This document shows, piece after piece, positions 7,029-15,856 of a DNA stretch of 64,000 nucleotides. The stretch is taken from positions 2,720,501-2,784,500 of the forward strand of contig NC_012881.1 in NCBI RefSeq assembly GCF_000023445.1. The letters are read 5' to 3'. Position numbers and translations under genes: made by a program. The notes beneath the pieces were generated by a model that saw only the letters and a list, made by a program, of their open reading frames with translations, had not been told where the DNA came from and ran no database searches. Within the stretch, counting starts at the first letter, position 1. Every line of letters begins with the position of its first letter. This DNA comes from Maridesulfovibrio salexigens DSM 2638 (GTDB lineage Bacteria > Desulfobacterota > Desulfovibrionia > Desulfovibrionales > Desulfovibrionaceae).

Positions 7029-8561
7029 TTATCCTTTTAAAAGATCTTTACCGGTCATTTCTTCGGGAACGGAAATGCCCATGTGATTCAAAATTGTGGG
7101 TGCGATGTCACAAAGTGCGCCTTCAGAAGGAGTCACACCTTCAAACGCTTTACCGATGAATACCAGCGGCACGTTGTTCAGGCTGTGCGCAGTCTGCGGG
7201 CCGCCGTTTGCGTCAATCATTTCTTCGGCATTACCGTGGTCGGCAGTCAGCATAATTACACCGCCCTGCGCTTTCACTGCTTCTACAATCCTGCCGACAC
7301 AAGCATCAACAGTCTCGCAGGCTTTTATCGCCGCCGGGATGATGCCGGAATGACCGACCATGTCGAGGTTGGCAAGGTTGCAGATGCATAGCGAATATTT
7401 CGGCAATGCTTCAATCAGCTTTTCAGTCACTTCCTCGGCGCTCATCTGCGGCTTGAGGTCGTAAGTTGCAACTTCGCGCGGGGAAGGCACGAGGATACGA
7501 TCCTCGCCTTCGAAAGGCTCTTCGCGACCGCCGTTCATGAAATAAGTTACGTGTGCATATTTCTCGGTTTCGGCAATACGCAGCTGCTTCAGCCCTTTAT
7601 CCGCAATAACTTCCCCGATGGGGTTGCTGATGTTCAACGGAGGAAAGGCGTTAGGGAAAGCAAAATCAGACTCATACTGAGTCATGGTCACAAACCCGCT
7701 GAACTCAGGCGCCTTGGGACGATCGAATTCGCTGAAATCTTTCATTGCAAGCACCCGGCAAAGCTGACGGGCACGGTCGGCGCGGAAGTTGAAGAAGAAC
7801 ACGCCGTCGCCGTCTTTCAAAGTTCCGTCTACACCGGAAACAAGGCGCGGCTTGATAAATTCATCAGTCTCTCCGGCAGCGTATGCTTCTTCAACACCTT
7901 TAACAGGGTCGGAAACTTCCTGTCCTTCACCGAGAACGAGCGCCTTGTAGGAAAGTTCATTGCGCTCGTAATGCTTATCACGGTCCATGGAATAATAACG
8001 ACCGGAAATAGAGGCCACTTTACCGGCCCCGATTTCAGCCATTTTATCCACCAACTGCTGCATGTAGACCTTACCGCTGGTGGGAGAAGTATCACGACCA
8101 TCCATGAAAGCATGGACGAATATTTCCTTGATACCGGCATCCTTAGCCACTTCAATCAATGAAAAAAGATGATTGATGTGAGAATGCACGCCGCCATCGG
8201 AAAGAAGCCCCATGTAATGCAGGCGACCGTCCGCAGCTTTGACATTATCCATGAGACCGCTGATAGCTGCATTTGTTGCCAGCTCCTGTTTCTCAATGGC
8301 AATGTCAATGCGGGTCATGTCCTGATAAACAACCCGGCCAGCTCCGATGTTGGTGTGACCTACCTCGGAGTTACCCATGAATCCGTCAGGAAGCCCCACC
8401 GCACGTCCAGCACATTTGAGCTGGGTCCGGGGACAGCTTTCCATCAGCCCGTCCAGAACGGGAGTGTTGGCAAGTTTGACTGCGTTGCCTTTACCTTCAG
8501 GGGCAATTCCCCAACCGTCCAGAATAAGCAGAACGGAAGGAGCACCGGTTTGTTGTGACAT
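7029..8561 (-). CDS. gpmI: 2,3-bisphosphoglycerate-independent phosphoglycerate mutase
   Basis: This 510-residue alkaline-phosphatase-superfamily enzyme interconverts 3- and 2-phosphoglycerate in glycolysis and gluconeogenesis with two Mn ions. The N-terminal metal motif LLILDGWGIAP is at residues 11-21, and the phospho-acceptor Ser65 lies in MGNSEVGHTNIGAG. Other landmarks are FVHAFMDGRDTSP, SGRYYSMDRDKHYER and the C-terminal LTADHGNAEEM. The length is normal. It sits between rsfS (20-base gap) and the small zinc-ribbon gene. Confidence 0.97.
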   Translation of the reverse strand: MSQQTGAPSVLLILDGWGIAPEGKGNAVKLANTPVLDGLMESCPRTQLKCAGRAVGLPDGFMGNSEVGHTNIGAGRVVYQDMTRIDIAIEKQELATNAAISGLMDNVKAADGRLHYMGLLSDGGVHSHINHLFSLIEVAKDAGIKEIFVHAFMDGRDTSPTSGKVYMQQLVDKMAEIGAGKVASISGRYYSMDRDKHYERNELSYKALVLGEGQEVSDPVKGVEEAYAAGETDEFIKPRLVSGVDGTLKDGDGVFFFNFRADRARQLCRVLAMKDFSEFDRPKAPEFSGFVTMTQYESDFAFPNAFPPLNISNPIGEVIADKGLKQLRIAETEKYAHVTYFMNGGREEPFEGEDRILVPSPREVATYDLKPQMSAEEVTEKLIEALPKYSLCICNLANLDMVGHSGIIPAAIKACETVDACVGRIVEAVKAQGGVIMLTADHGNAEEMIDANGGPQTAHSLNNVPLVFIGKAFEGVTPSEGALCDIAPTILNHMGISVPEEMTGKDLLKG

Positions 8562-8581
8562 GTTTCTATCCTTGCGCAGAA

Positions 8582-8968
8582 TTAATCCTGCGGCTTGAGA
8601 TTTAAATCCATTCTGGTGCCTTCGGACCAGAGACCTTCCACGTTGTAAAAACCGCGGTTATCTTCCTGAAAAATGTGTACGATAATATCGTTCAGATCGA
8701 GAAGGATCCAGTCTCCGGTTTTGTAGCCTTCCATACCGAGGTATTCGATATTTTCCTTGGAAAGCTGCTCCAGAACGAAATCAGCCAGAGCCTGTGCGTG
8801 ACGCACACCTTTTGCTCCTGCAACCATTACCACTTCGGCGATGGGGCAGATGCCCTGTACGTCTACAGCGGAAACATCACTGGCTTGTTTTTCATCCAAC
8901 CATTCAGCAACAAGCTGAACTTTATCCTTAGTATCGATCTGTTTAAATTTCTTTTCTTTAGTTTTCAT
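8582..8968 (-). CDS. rsfS: ribosomal silencing factor RsfS
   Basis: This 128-residue protein is RsfS (Iojap/YbeB), which binds uL14 on the 50S subunit and blocks subunit joining in poor growth conditions. Family motifs seen are VSAVDVQGICPIAEVVMVA, HAQALADFV, GDWILLDLNDIIVHIF and the C-terminal YNVEGLWSEG. It is the first gene of the operon with gpmI. In many bacteria rsfS lies by nadD; here it is joined to glycolysis instead. Confidence 0.95.
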   Translation of the reverse strand: MKTKEKKFKQIDTKDKVQLVAEWLDEKQASDVSAVDVQGICPIAEVVMVAGAKGVRHAQALADFVLEQLSKENIEYLGMEGYKTGDWILLDLNDIIVHIFQEDNRGFYNVEGLWSEGTRMDLNLKPQD

Positions 8969-9338
8969 TCTTTTGGTTTAATTAACCGGCGTCTTCCCCT
9001 TTCGGAAAACGCGCTTGAATTCGGAGCACAAACAGCAGGAATAAAGGGCTTAACACCCCTGCGTGCCGGAGGTCCGTTACTCCCGGCCAGACGCAGTTCT
9101 CACATTTCGTCCAAAGTACAATATGATTATATAGAGAATTTACGTCCGCTACGCAATCCATCTATAGCGGACTTTTAAATCATTTTCAATTGTGAAAATT
9201 ATTTTCGAATCTGAAAACATTTTCATATAAAACTTTACTTCTTAGTATATCAAAAAATATCCTTAAAGCATAACCCCTTTCCTAAGCTTCGTGATTAGCT
9301 GACAATTAACTTATGTTTATATGTTTTTGTAAACCATC
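8969..9338. other. intergenic region upstream of rsfS
   Basis: No gene is supported here. The part next to rsfS should contain its promoter, but I see no clear box pair. The stretch 9179-9260 is very AT-rich. Confidence 0.5.
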
Positions 9339-9342
9339 CCGC

Positions 9343-9371
9343 TTGACGGCGGGCAAACACTTATGCATTAT
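9343..9371 (+). promoter_or_regulatory. sigma-70-type promoter for the paaK leader
   Basis: TTGACG at 9343-9348 and CATTAT at 9366-9371 are 17 bases apart, facing paaK. A transcript from about 9378 would carry a leader of roughly 185 bases. The match is good for the -35 box and moderate for the -10 box. Confidence 0.5.
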
Positions 9372-9384
9372 ACACGACATGCTT

Positions 9385-9513
9385 AACCACGACCTTTTTT
9401 CCTTTTTCTTTTTTTTCTTTTTTAGGACTGAAATATAGTCATCCCGTGGTTATGGAAAAATACACTTACTGAGAGTTTACCGGGCCACGGGCGCAAACCC
9501 CGTGGCCTTTTTT
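9385..9513 (+). promoter_or_regulatory. probable transcription attenuator in the paaK leader
   Basis: Four complementary segments lie in order: A AACCACG (9385-9391), B CCCGTGGTT (9443-9451), C GGCCACGGG (9483-9491) and D CCCGTGGCC (9499-9507). C:D is a 9-bp hairpin followed by TTTTTTATTTT, a strong intrinsic terminator. B can pair with A, leaving C:D to form, or with C, which would prevent the terminator. A pyrimidine tract fills 9392-9423. A tiny frame at 9452-9472 reads MEKYTY then stop, with no clear ribosome site. It could also be a stand-alone small RNA that ends before paaK. Confidence 0.5.
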
Positions 9514-9564
9514 ATTTTGTAACTTAAACCCTGTACCGGGATCAGCCATATCAGGAGGCAAGAG

Positions 9565-10875
9565 ATGATCTTCGACGTAGACAAGGAAACAATGCCGAGG
9601 GAAGAGCTGGAAGAATTACAGCTCAGACGTCTTAAACAGCTTTGCGAGCGAGTTTATGCCAACGTTCCTTTTTACACCAACAAATTCAAGGAACTGGGTA
9701 TTGAGCCCAAGGACATCAACTCCCTATCCGACCTGACCAAGCTCCCGTTTACTGAAAAGCAGGACCTGCGCAACCACTACCCCTTCGGCCTTTTTGCTGT
9801 TTCCCGCGAAAACATCGTCCGCATCCACTCCTCTTCCGGCACCACCGGCAAGGCAACTGTTGTCGGCTACACCAAGCGCGACATCAAAAACTGGGCGGAC
9901 CTCATGGCCCGTTCCTTCGCCATTGCCGGAGCGACTCCTGAAGACAGCATTCACAACGCATACGGCTACGGCCTGTTCACCGGAGGCCTCGGCGCGCACT
10001 ACGGTGCGGAAGCACTGGGCGCAACCATCATTCCGGTATCCGGCGGCGGTACCAGACGCCAGATCATGCTGCTTAAAGATTTCGGCGCAGATGTAATCTG
10101 TTGTACCCCTTCCTATGCACTGTTCCTGCACGAGACAGGCAAGGAAATGGGCATCGACTTCAAAAAACTGCCCCTGCGCATCGGTATTTTCGGTGCCGAA
10201 CCTTGGACAGAGTCCATGCGCCGTGACATCGAACAAAAACTGAACATCAAGGCCCTCGACATCTACGGCCTTTCCGAAATCATGGGCCCGGGTGTTGCCA
10301 TGGAATGTGCCGAAGAGCAAAACGGTCTGCACATCATGGAAGACCATTTCCTGCCCGAGATCATCAACCCCGAAACAGGCGAACACGTTAAACCGGGCGA
10401 AGCTGGAGAGCTGGTAATCACCACCCTGACCAAGGAAGGTATTCCGCTTATCCGCTACCGCACCCGCGACCTGACCCGCCTGAACTACACTGCCTGCCGC
10501 TGCGGTCGCACTTTCGCCCGCATGCAGCGCATTATGGGACGCAGTGACGATATGCTTATCATCCGCGGCGTAAACGTATTCCCATCTCAGATCGAGTCTA
10601 TCCTCATCGAAACCGAAGGCCTTTCACCGCACTACCAGCTGGTAGTTGAGCGTGACGGAAACCTCGACATCCTGACCGTTAAAGTCGAAATTTCCGGAGC
10701 AGCATTCTCCGATGAAATTAAAAATTTACAGCGTCTCGAAAGAAAGATACAAAAAACTATTAAGGAATTCCTTGGCGTAACAGCCCGGGTTAAACTTGTG
10801 GAACCCAAATCCATTGAACGTTCCGTTGGTAAAGCCCAGAGAATTCTCGACCTGCGTAATCAGGACCAGCAATAG
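9565..10875 (+). CDS. paaK: phenylacetate-CoA ligase
   Basis: This 436-residue ANL-superfamily enzyme makes an aryl-acetyl-CoA from the acid, ATP and CoA. The nucleotide-binding motif SSSGTTGK is at residues 89-96, followed by [11 protein letters not shown] and [12 protein letters not shown]. The C-terminal part has [28 protein letters not shown] and a final domain with [14 protein letters not shown] 7 bases before the ATG fixes the start. In anaerobes a paaK paralogue with an ACT-domain gene downstream is common beside aromatic 2-oxoacid metabolism; no ior genes are in view. Confidence 0.93.
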   Translation: MIFDVDKETMPREELEELQLRRLKQLCERVYANVPFYTNKFKELGIEPKDINSLSDLTKLPFTEKQDLRNHYPFGLFAVSRENIVRIHSSSGTTGKATVVGYTKRDIKNWADLMARSFAIAGATPEDSIHNAYGYGLFTGGLGAHYGAEALGATIIPVSGGGTRRQIMLLKDFGADVICCTPSYALFLHETGKEMGIDFKKLPLRIGIFGAEPWTESMRRDIEQKLNIKALDIYGLSEIMGPGVAMECAEEQNGLHIMEDHFLPEIINPETGEHVKPGEAGELVITTLTKEGIPLIRYRTRDLTRLNYTACRCGRTFARMQRIMGRSDDMLIIRGVNVFPSQIESILIETEGLSPHYQLVVERDGNLDILTVKVEISGAAFSDEIKNLQRLERKIQKTIKEFLGVTARVKLVEPKSIERSVGKAQRILDLRNQDQQ

Positions 10876-10902
10876 AACCTAATTCAAATGCGAGGAAACA
10901 CC

Positions 10903-11334
10903 ATGAAATGTGACCAGCTATCCATATTCCTTGAGAACCGTGCCGGAAGACTCGCCGAGGTAACCCGTCTGCTTACCGAGAACAAAGTCAATATCCGCGC
11001 CCTCTCTCTTGCCGACACTTCCGATTTCGGTATCCTGCGACTCATCGTGTCCGACTTTGATACAGCACAGAAAGTACTCAAAGAAGCAGGATTCACTGTG
11101 GGCAAGACTTCTGTCGTAGCTGTCGTTGTAGACGACCAGCCCGGCGGTCTGCATAATCTGCTCGAAATGCTGCGCGGCTCCGGTATTAACGTAGAATACA
11201 TGTACGCTTTCGTACACCAGTCCGGCTCAAACGCCGTAATCATCTTCCGCTTCGACCGTACCGATCAGGCTATCGAACTGCTCGAATCCAAGAACATCAA
11301 GATGATCCCCAGCGAAGAGCTGTGTAAGTTATAA
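10903..11334 (+). CDS. ACT-domain protein
   Basis: This 143-residue protein has two ACT-like halves (about residues 2-65 and 70-140), the fold that binds amino acids as regulators. The N-terminal half reads QLSIFLENRAGRLAEVTRLL and the second DDQPGGLHNLLEMLRGSGI, both classic ACT openings. The ATG at 10903 is chosen because GAGG lies 7 bases upstream; an earlier ATG at 10888 has none. It follows paaK by 27 bases in one operon and may sense an aromatic amino acid, which is inference. Confidence 0.85.
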   Translation: MKCDQLSIFLENRAGRLAEVTRLLTENKVNIRALSLADTSDFGILRLIVSDFDTAQKVLKEAGFTVGKTSVVAVVVDDQPGGLHNLLEMLRGSGINVEYMYAFVHQSGSNAVIIFRFDRTDQAIELLESKNIKMIPSEELCKL

Positions 11335-11345
11335 GCCTCCGGCGG

Positions 11346-11387
11346 CTGGGAAAGGGATACTTTTTGTAAAAAGTATCCCTTTCCCAG
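11346..11387. terminator. perfect 20-bp inverted repeat after the paaK operon
   Basis: Twenty bases from CTGGGAAAGGG (11346) are repeated in inverse complement up to 11387 with only a 2-base loop. The inner arms are T5 and A5. It follows the stop of the ACT gene by 12 bases. The surrounding text (CCTCCGGCGG before, CCCATCCCTTCCAAAACTTTT after) resembles a terminator-like repeat I associate with Desulfovibrio genomes, so it may be both terminator and repeat. Confidence 0.7.
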
Positions 11388-11499
11388 ACCCCATCCCTTC
11401 CAAAACTTTTATTAAGCTTCGCATATAGCGCGTATAGACGGCGTAGACTTGATCGCAATATCTTGGTTGGTATTGCGTTTTTTTGTTATAAAGGGATTT

Positions 11500-12927
11500 A
11501 TGAATATAAAATTACTTAAGCAAGAATCACCCTGCCGCTGGCGTATGGAAAAATACGGCCCCATGCGTGTTGATGCGCTATTCTTTGGAAACAAGGATAT
11601 CATCCTCGAACTGGATGACACCACGGTTTCGCAGGTACGGGATGTGGCCTCTCTTCCGGGCGTGGTCGGCCAGGTCTGCGCCATGCCGGATGCCCATTCC
11701 GGTTATGGGTTCCCCATCGGCGGTGTTGGAGCTTTTGATGAGAAGCACGGGGTTATTTCAGCAGGTGGAGTTGGATTTGATATTTCCTGCGGAGTACGCA
11801 CTCTTACTACCGGATTGAAGAAACAGGATTTGATCACTTGTGATGCCAAGCTTGCGGATTTGCTTTTCAAACGCATTCCGTCCGGCGCTGGTGTTGGAGG
11901 TGATATTATCCTTGAAGGTGATCAGCTTGATGAAATGCTGCTTGGCGGTGCTTCATGGGCTGTAGGTCAAGGAGTCGGAAAACCGGAGGATCTCGGCAGG
12001 ATTGAGGGGAACGGCAGAAATAACTTTGCTGATCCGTGCAAAGTCCCTCTCAAAGCCAAGCAACGCATGCGTAACCAGATGGGATCACTGGGATCAGGCA
12101 ACCATTATCTGGAAGTACAGTATGTGGAAGAAATTTACGATAAAGCTAAAGCCGCGGCCTTCGGGATCGGAATTGACGATGTGGTGGTCAGCATCCATTG
12201 CGGATCACGAGGATTGGGGCACCAGATTGCCAAGGATTACCTGCCCATGATGGCCAAAGCCGCTCCCGGATTCGGTATCAAACTTCCTCACAAAGATATT
12301 GCCTGCGCGCCGATTAATTCCGAATTGGGCCGCGACTACCTTGGAGCCATGGGTGCGGGCATCAACTGCGCCCTTGCCAACCGTCAAGCCATCACCCACC
12401 TTGTGCGTGAATGTTTTACAGATACTTTGCCACAGGCTGATTTGCGGCTGCTTTACGATGTGAGCCATAACACCTGCCATCGTGAAGAATTCAAAATTAA
12501 CGGCAAAAAGAAAAATCTCTGGGTGCACCGTAAAGGCGCAACCCGCGCACTCGGCCCCGGACACCCTGAACTGCCAAGAGAATTCAAAAAACACGGCCAG
12601 CCTGTAATTATCGGCGGAAGCATGGGGACAGCGTCTTACATCCTTTCCGGAACAAAAGACTCAGCAGAAATATCTTTTTCATCCTGCTGTCACGGTGCTG
12701 GAAGGGTTATGAGCCGAGCCAAAGCGCGTAAGAATTTCAAAGGAAATAAAATCCAGAAAGAACTTGGCAGGCACGGAATTATAATCCGTACCGGATCTTT
12801 CAAGGGCATTGCCGAAGAAGCTCCCCTTGCCTACAAGGATGTGGACATGATCATCGAATCAACTCAAACTGCCGGAATAGCAGAAAAGGTTGCCCGCCTA
12901 CGACCCATTTTATGTATAAAAGGCTAA
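11500..12927 (+). CDS. rtcB: RNA-splicing ligase RtcB
   Basis: This 475-residue GTP/Mn-dependent ligase joins 2',3'-cyclic phosphate or 3'-phosphate and 5'-OH RNA ends. Seen are MPDAHSGYGFPIGGVGAF, the metal-binding GGVGFDISCGVR, HCGSRGLGHQ, GSMGTASYIL and the guanylylated-His motif SCCHGAGRVMSR. An ATG at 11500 with AAGGG upstream is preferred to an in-frame ATG at 11449, whose extra 17 residues are not family-like. No archease or RtcA gene is adjacent, so whether it heals tRNA or rRNA is open. Confidence 0.93.
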   Translation: MNIKLLKQESPCRWRMEKYGPMRVDALFFGNKDIILELDDTTVSQVRDVASLPGVVGQVCAMPDAHSGYGFPIGGVGAFDEKHGVISAGGVGFDISCGVRTLTTGLKKQDLITCDAKLADLLFKRIPSGAGVGGDIILEGDQLDEMLLGGASWAVGQGVGKPEDLGRIEGNGRNNFADPCKVPLKAKQRMRNQMGSLGSGNHYLEVQYVEEIYDKAKAAAFGIGIDDVVVSIHCGSRGLGHQIAKDYLPMMAKAAPGFGIKLPHKDIACAPINSELGRDYLGAMGAGINCALANRQAITHLVRECFTDTLPQADLRLLYDVSHNTCHREEFKINGKKKNLWVHRKGATRALGPGHPELPREFKKHGQPVIIGGSMGTASYILSGTKDSAEISFSSCCHGAGRVMSRAKARKNFKGNKIQKELGRHGIIIRTGSFKGIAEEAPLAYKDVDMIIESTQTAGIAEKVARLRPILCIKG

Positions 12928-12968
12928 AAATTGTGGAAATAGATTTTGATTTAGACTAAGTTACTCTA

Positions 12969-13313
12969 ATGGAAAATATTGAAGTAATTAACAAGGATTG
13001 GCTGGCTTCCATGGCCTCCACAAAAAAGGAATTCCTGACCAAGCTTTTTGCCGTTTTCCTGCGAGATGAACCCGCCCGGGTAATCAAAATAAGGGAAGCT
13101 TTTCAAGCCGGACAGATGGATGAACTTAAATACCTTGCCCACTCCCTTAAAGGCGCAGCTGCCACAATGGGAGCAGACAGGGTTCGTGAAGCCTGCCTGA
13201 GACTGGAATACAGTGCTCGTGACGGTGACAAGGAACTCTCTGAAAAAAACCTGCATATTTTGGAAGATGAGATGAAGCTTGTTTACGATTTCATGAGCGA
13301 TTTCATACAATAA
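12969..13313 (+). CDS. stand-alone histidine phosphotransfer (Hpt) protein
   Basis: This 114-residue protein is a single Hpt domain. The phospho-accepting His58 lies in YLAHSLKGAAATMGA. The rest is predicted four-helix bundle with no catalytic domain. Such proteins pass phosphate between a hybrid kinase and a response regulator. No kinase or regulator gene is next to it, so its partners are unknown. It is separated from rtcB by about 40 bases and ends before a two-way terminator. Confidence 0.85.
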   Translation: MENIEVINKDWLASMASTKKEFLTKLFAVFLRDEPARVIKIREAFQAGQMDELKYLAHSLKGAAATMGADRVREACLRLEYSARDGDKELSEKNLHILEDEMKLVYDFMSDFIQ

Positions 13314-13342
13314 CCCAAAAATCTGCACTGAATATTTCATAA

Positions 13343-13373
13343 AAAGACCGGGGAAATCTTTCCCCGGTCTTTT
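13343..13373. terminator. bidirectional terminator between the Hpt gene and kup
   Basis: AAAGACCGGGGAAA and TTTCCCCGGTCTTT form a long stem with a short loop, with A-run before and T-run after. It can end both the plus-strand Hpt transcript and the minus-strand kup transcript, whose stop codon lies at its edge. Confidence 0.85.
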
Positions 13374-15238
13374 TATATTTTAATGGCAGTTCCGATGGTA
13401 ATCACTTTGTCTGCGGGAATCCGTAAATAGTCTAAAGGATCTTCCGAGACGGAGCTGAGCATGATAAAAATTTTCCGTCTTAGCAGGTGTTCTTTGTTGT
13501 CCTTGTTAAAACGCAACAGCATTCGTCCTATATAAAAATAACTGTCCGCACTGCTAAGCCCCAACTGGTTCCATGATTGTACCAAAATCAGCGACAGATT
13601 CGGCTTTTCCATGAACCCGTAATTCACAGTCATCCAGTATATATTTTTTTCAACAGTTTTCAGGGAAATACGTTTGTGCGAGTCAAAGTAAGGTTCACTG
13701 GATGTGTTCACCCGCAGGAACACCAGCTTCTCGTGAACTACCCGATTATTGCGTAGGTGTTGTAAAAAAGCATGCGGTATGAATTCGGAAGCTGAAAGAA
13801 ATACAGCTTCTCCCGGAACCTTTGCCAGCATGTACTTTTCAATTTCGGATTCCAGATCAGAAACCTCAAGTCCGCGTGCCTGCAACCGCTCCTTAAGTAC
13901 GGATCTGCCCCATATCCAGACATACATGCCATAAGCAATTAAACCGGCCAGCAATATGGGGAACCAGCCGCCCCCTGCAATCTTGGTAAAGTTGACAATG
14001 AAAAAGCCAAGATCAAACAGGGCAAAGAACCCGGTCAATATTGCTGCAAATATCCACGGGTATTTGCGTATCCTGCGCAGATAAAACCAGAACAGATAAG
14101 TGGTGATAACCATAGTTCCTGTTATGGCTATTCCGTAGGCCCCGGCCAGATGTTCAGAGCCTTCAAAAACCAGCACCAGAAAAATGCACAAACCAGCCAT
14201 AACCCAGTTTACTGATCTCACATAAACCTGACCCGGATTTTCTTCCGAAGTCTGTAAAATTCGGATACGTGGAATAAAACCGAGATGGACAGCCTGAGCG
14301 GTAAGCGAAAAGGCACCGGAAATAATGGCCTGTGAAGCAATGATTGCCGCGAAAGTCGCCAGAGCGACCATAGGCAACATTAAAAATTTGGGGAAAAGGC
14401 TGAAAAACGGGTTGATTATCGATTCGGGATTCTCGATCAGTATAGCCCCCTGCCCCAGATAATTCAGCAGCAGACTGGGCAGGGCCACAAAATACCATGC
14501 AAGTGTAATCGGCCTACGTCCGAAATGTCCCATATCGGCAAAAAGAGCCTCCCCCCCGGTAACACAAAGGACAACCGCCCCAAGAACCATGGTTCCAGCC
14601 AGACCGTTTTCAGCAAAAAAATTCAATGCATAATATGGACTAAATGCCTGAAGTACGACCGGATTACCTATTGCTGAGAATAATCCGAAAACACCTATCA
14701 CCGTAAACCAGATCAGCATGACCGGGCCGAACAAACTACCGATTTTATCAGTGCCGCTGCTCTGAAAAGCAAACAGAGCCAGAAGAATTGTGCAAGCTAT
14801 ATACGGCGTGTATTGGTGTGCAGCCGTTGTAGCGATATCTAGCCCTTCAATGGCGGAAAGCACGGAAATTGCCGGAGTGATAACCCCGTCACCATACAGC
14901 AACGCCCCGCCGATCATTGCAGCGAAAAGCATAAATGAAGCTGATCTGCGCTGCCCTTCATGACTGACCAATTCGTAAAGCGCGAAAATACCGCCCTCGC
15001 CCTCGTTATCTGCTGCCATGACAAAAGTTACGTACTTAAGGCAGATCACAATCAAAAGAGCCCAGATAATCAGGGAAAGCACTCCAAGTACATTAGCCGG
15101 GTTAAGCGCAATGGCATGATGCCCGCTGAAACAGGCCTTCATTGCGTAGAGAGGACTGGTTCCGATGTCTCCGAAAACAACTCCCAATGCACCCAATGCT
15201 AACGCGGCCTGACGGCTTTTATCTTTCTGTTTTAGCAT
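13373..15238 (-). CDS. kup: Kup-type potassium uptake transporter
   Basis: This 621-residue inner-membrane protein is a KUP/HAK/KT K+ transporter that brings in potassium with protons. The N-terminal family motif ALGALGVVFGDIGTSPLYA is at about residues 15-33, followed by ADNEGEGGIFALY and GDGVITPAISVLSA. About twelve helices cover residues 15-440, and a cytoplasmic C-terminal domain fills the last 170 residues. The length is normal. It lies alone between two terminators. Confidence 0.95.
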   Translation of the reverse strand: MLKQKDKSRQAALALGALGVVFGDIGTSPLYAMKACFSGHHAIALNPANVLGVLSLIIWALLIVICLKYVTFVMAADNEGEGGIFALYELVSHEGQRRSASFMLFAAMIGGALLYGDGVITPAISVLSAIEGLDIATTAAHQYTPYIACTILLALFAFQSSGTDKIGSLFGPVMLIWFTVIGVFGLFSAIGNPVVLQAFSPYYALNFFAENGLAGTMVLGAVVLCVTGGEALFADMGHFGRRPITLAWYFVALPSLLLNYLGQGAILIENPESIINPFFSLFPKFLMLPMVALATFAAIIASQAIISGAFSLTAQAVHLGFIPRIRILQTSEENPGQVYVRSVNWVMAGLCIFLVLVFEGSEHLAGAYGIAITGTMVITTYLFWFYLRRIRKYPWIFAAILTGFFALFDLGFFIVNFTKIAGGGWFPILLAGLIAYGMYVWIWGRSVLKERLQARGLEVSDLESEIEKYMLAKVPGEAVFLSASEFIPHAFLQHLRNNRVVHEKLVFLRVNTSSEPYFDSHKRISLKTVEKNIYWMTVNYGFMEKPNLSLILVQSWNQLGLSSADSYFYIGRMLLRFNKDNKEHLLRRKIFIMLSSVSEDPLDYLRIPADKVITIGTAIKI

Positions 15239-15272
15239 AAGCTACCCGCGTAGGATTCAGCCGAACAAAAAA

Positions 15273-15306
15273 AGGGGAAAACTATCCGGCAAAATAGTTT
15301 TCCCCT
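15273..15306 (-). terminator. terminator of the 15328-15789 gene
   Basis: AGGGGAAAACTAT (15273-15285) pairs with ATAGTTTTCCCCT (15294-15306), and a T7 run follows on the minus strand. It separates this gene from kup and leaves only about 34 bases for the kup promoter region. Confidence 0.85.
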
Positions 15307-15327
15307 CCTGATGAAACATATTAAAAT

Positions 15328-15789
15328 TTACTCGCCCTTACGACCGTACGTTTCCTTCTCAATCAGCCACTTTCCATCTTTACGCAGAAACTCAAAAGAA
15401 GGATTAAATTTACCACGCCCATCGTTGCTCCGGTAATCCCACTGTACCCTTATGTTACATTTATTGCCTTCAACCGAGAATGAGGTAATCTTGAACAAAC
15501 GCAATTTGAAAGAACTCTCCAACCAATAAGAAGAACAACGAGCCAGACTTTCACTGAAATCTGAAAACAAATGTTCTTCAGTTGATTTGCACGGGAACGA
15601 CATTACAACCGCATTATCAGCATACAAGGAACGAATAGCATCGAAATCCCTGAGATTGTAGGCGTCCTTATAATCAAAAAGAACATCCTTGATTTCATCG
15701 CGGACCCCATCGTCAGCAGAAGCTCCAGCGGAAACAGCAGCACAGGCAACAACCAGCAAAATCAACATTGAGAATAAAATTTTCTTCAC
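15328..15789 (-). CDS. exported NTF2-like (SnoaL/DUF4440-type) protein
   Basis: This protein of about 153 residues has a signal peptide (hydrophobic ILFSMLILLVVACAAVSAG, likely cut after ASA) and one NTF2-like cone domain. The pattern YKDAYNLRDFDAIRSLYADNAV, a conserved middle strand and a C-terminal GKWLIEKETY is typical of SnoaL-like folds. The GTG at 15789 is preferred because AAGG lies 8 bases upstream and a compact signal peptide results; GTG 15798 is possible. The ligand is unknown. Confidence 0.75.
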   Translation of the reverse strand: MKKILFSMLILLVVACAAVSAGASADDGVRDEIKDVLFDYKDAYNLRDFDAIRSLYADNAVVMSFPCKSTEEHLFSDFSESLARCSSYWLESSFKLRLFKITSFSVEGNKCNIRVQWDYRSNDGRGKFNPSFEFLRKDGKWLIEKETYGRKGE

Positions 15790-15856
15790 AGCAAACACCT
15801 TATGATACGTTTATTTTATGCAACTTCATTTCTCTTAAAACAAATTGAAATAAAAA

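Noticed and set aside
8675-9178. A 167-codon plus-strand frame running from rsfS into the gap
   Set aside because: The first two thirds is antisense to rsfS and the remainder shows no domain or start signal.
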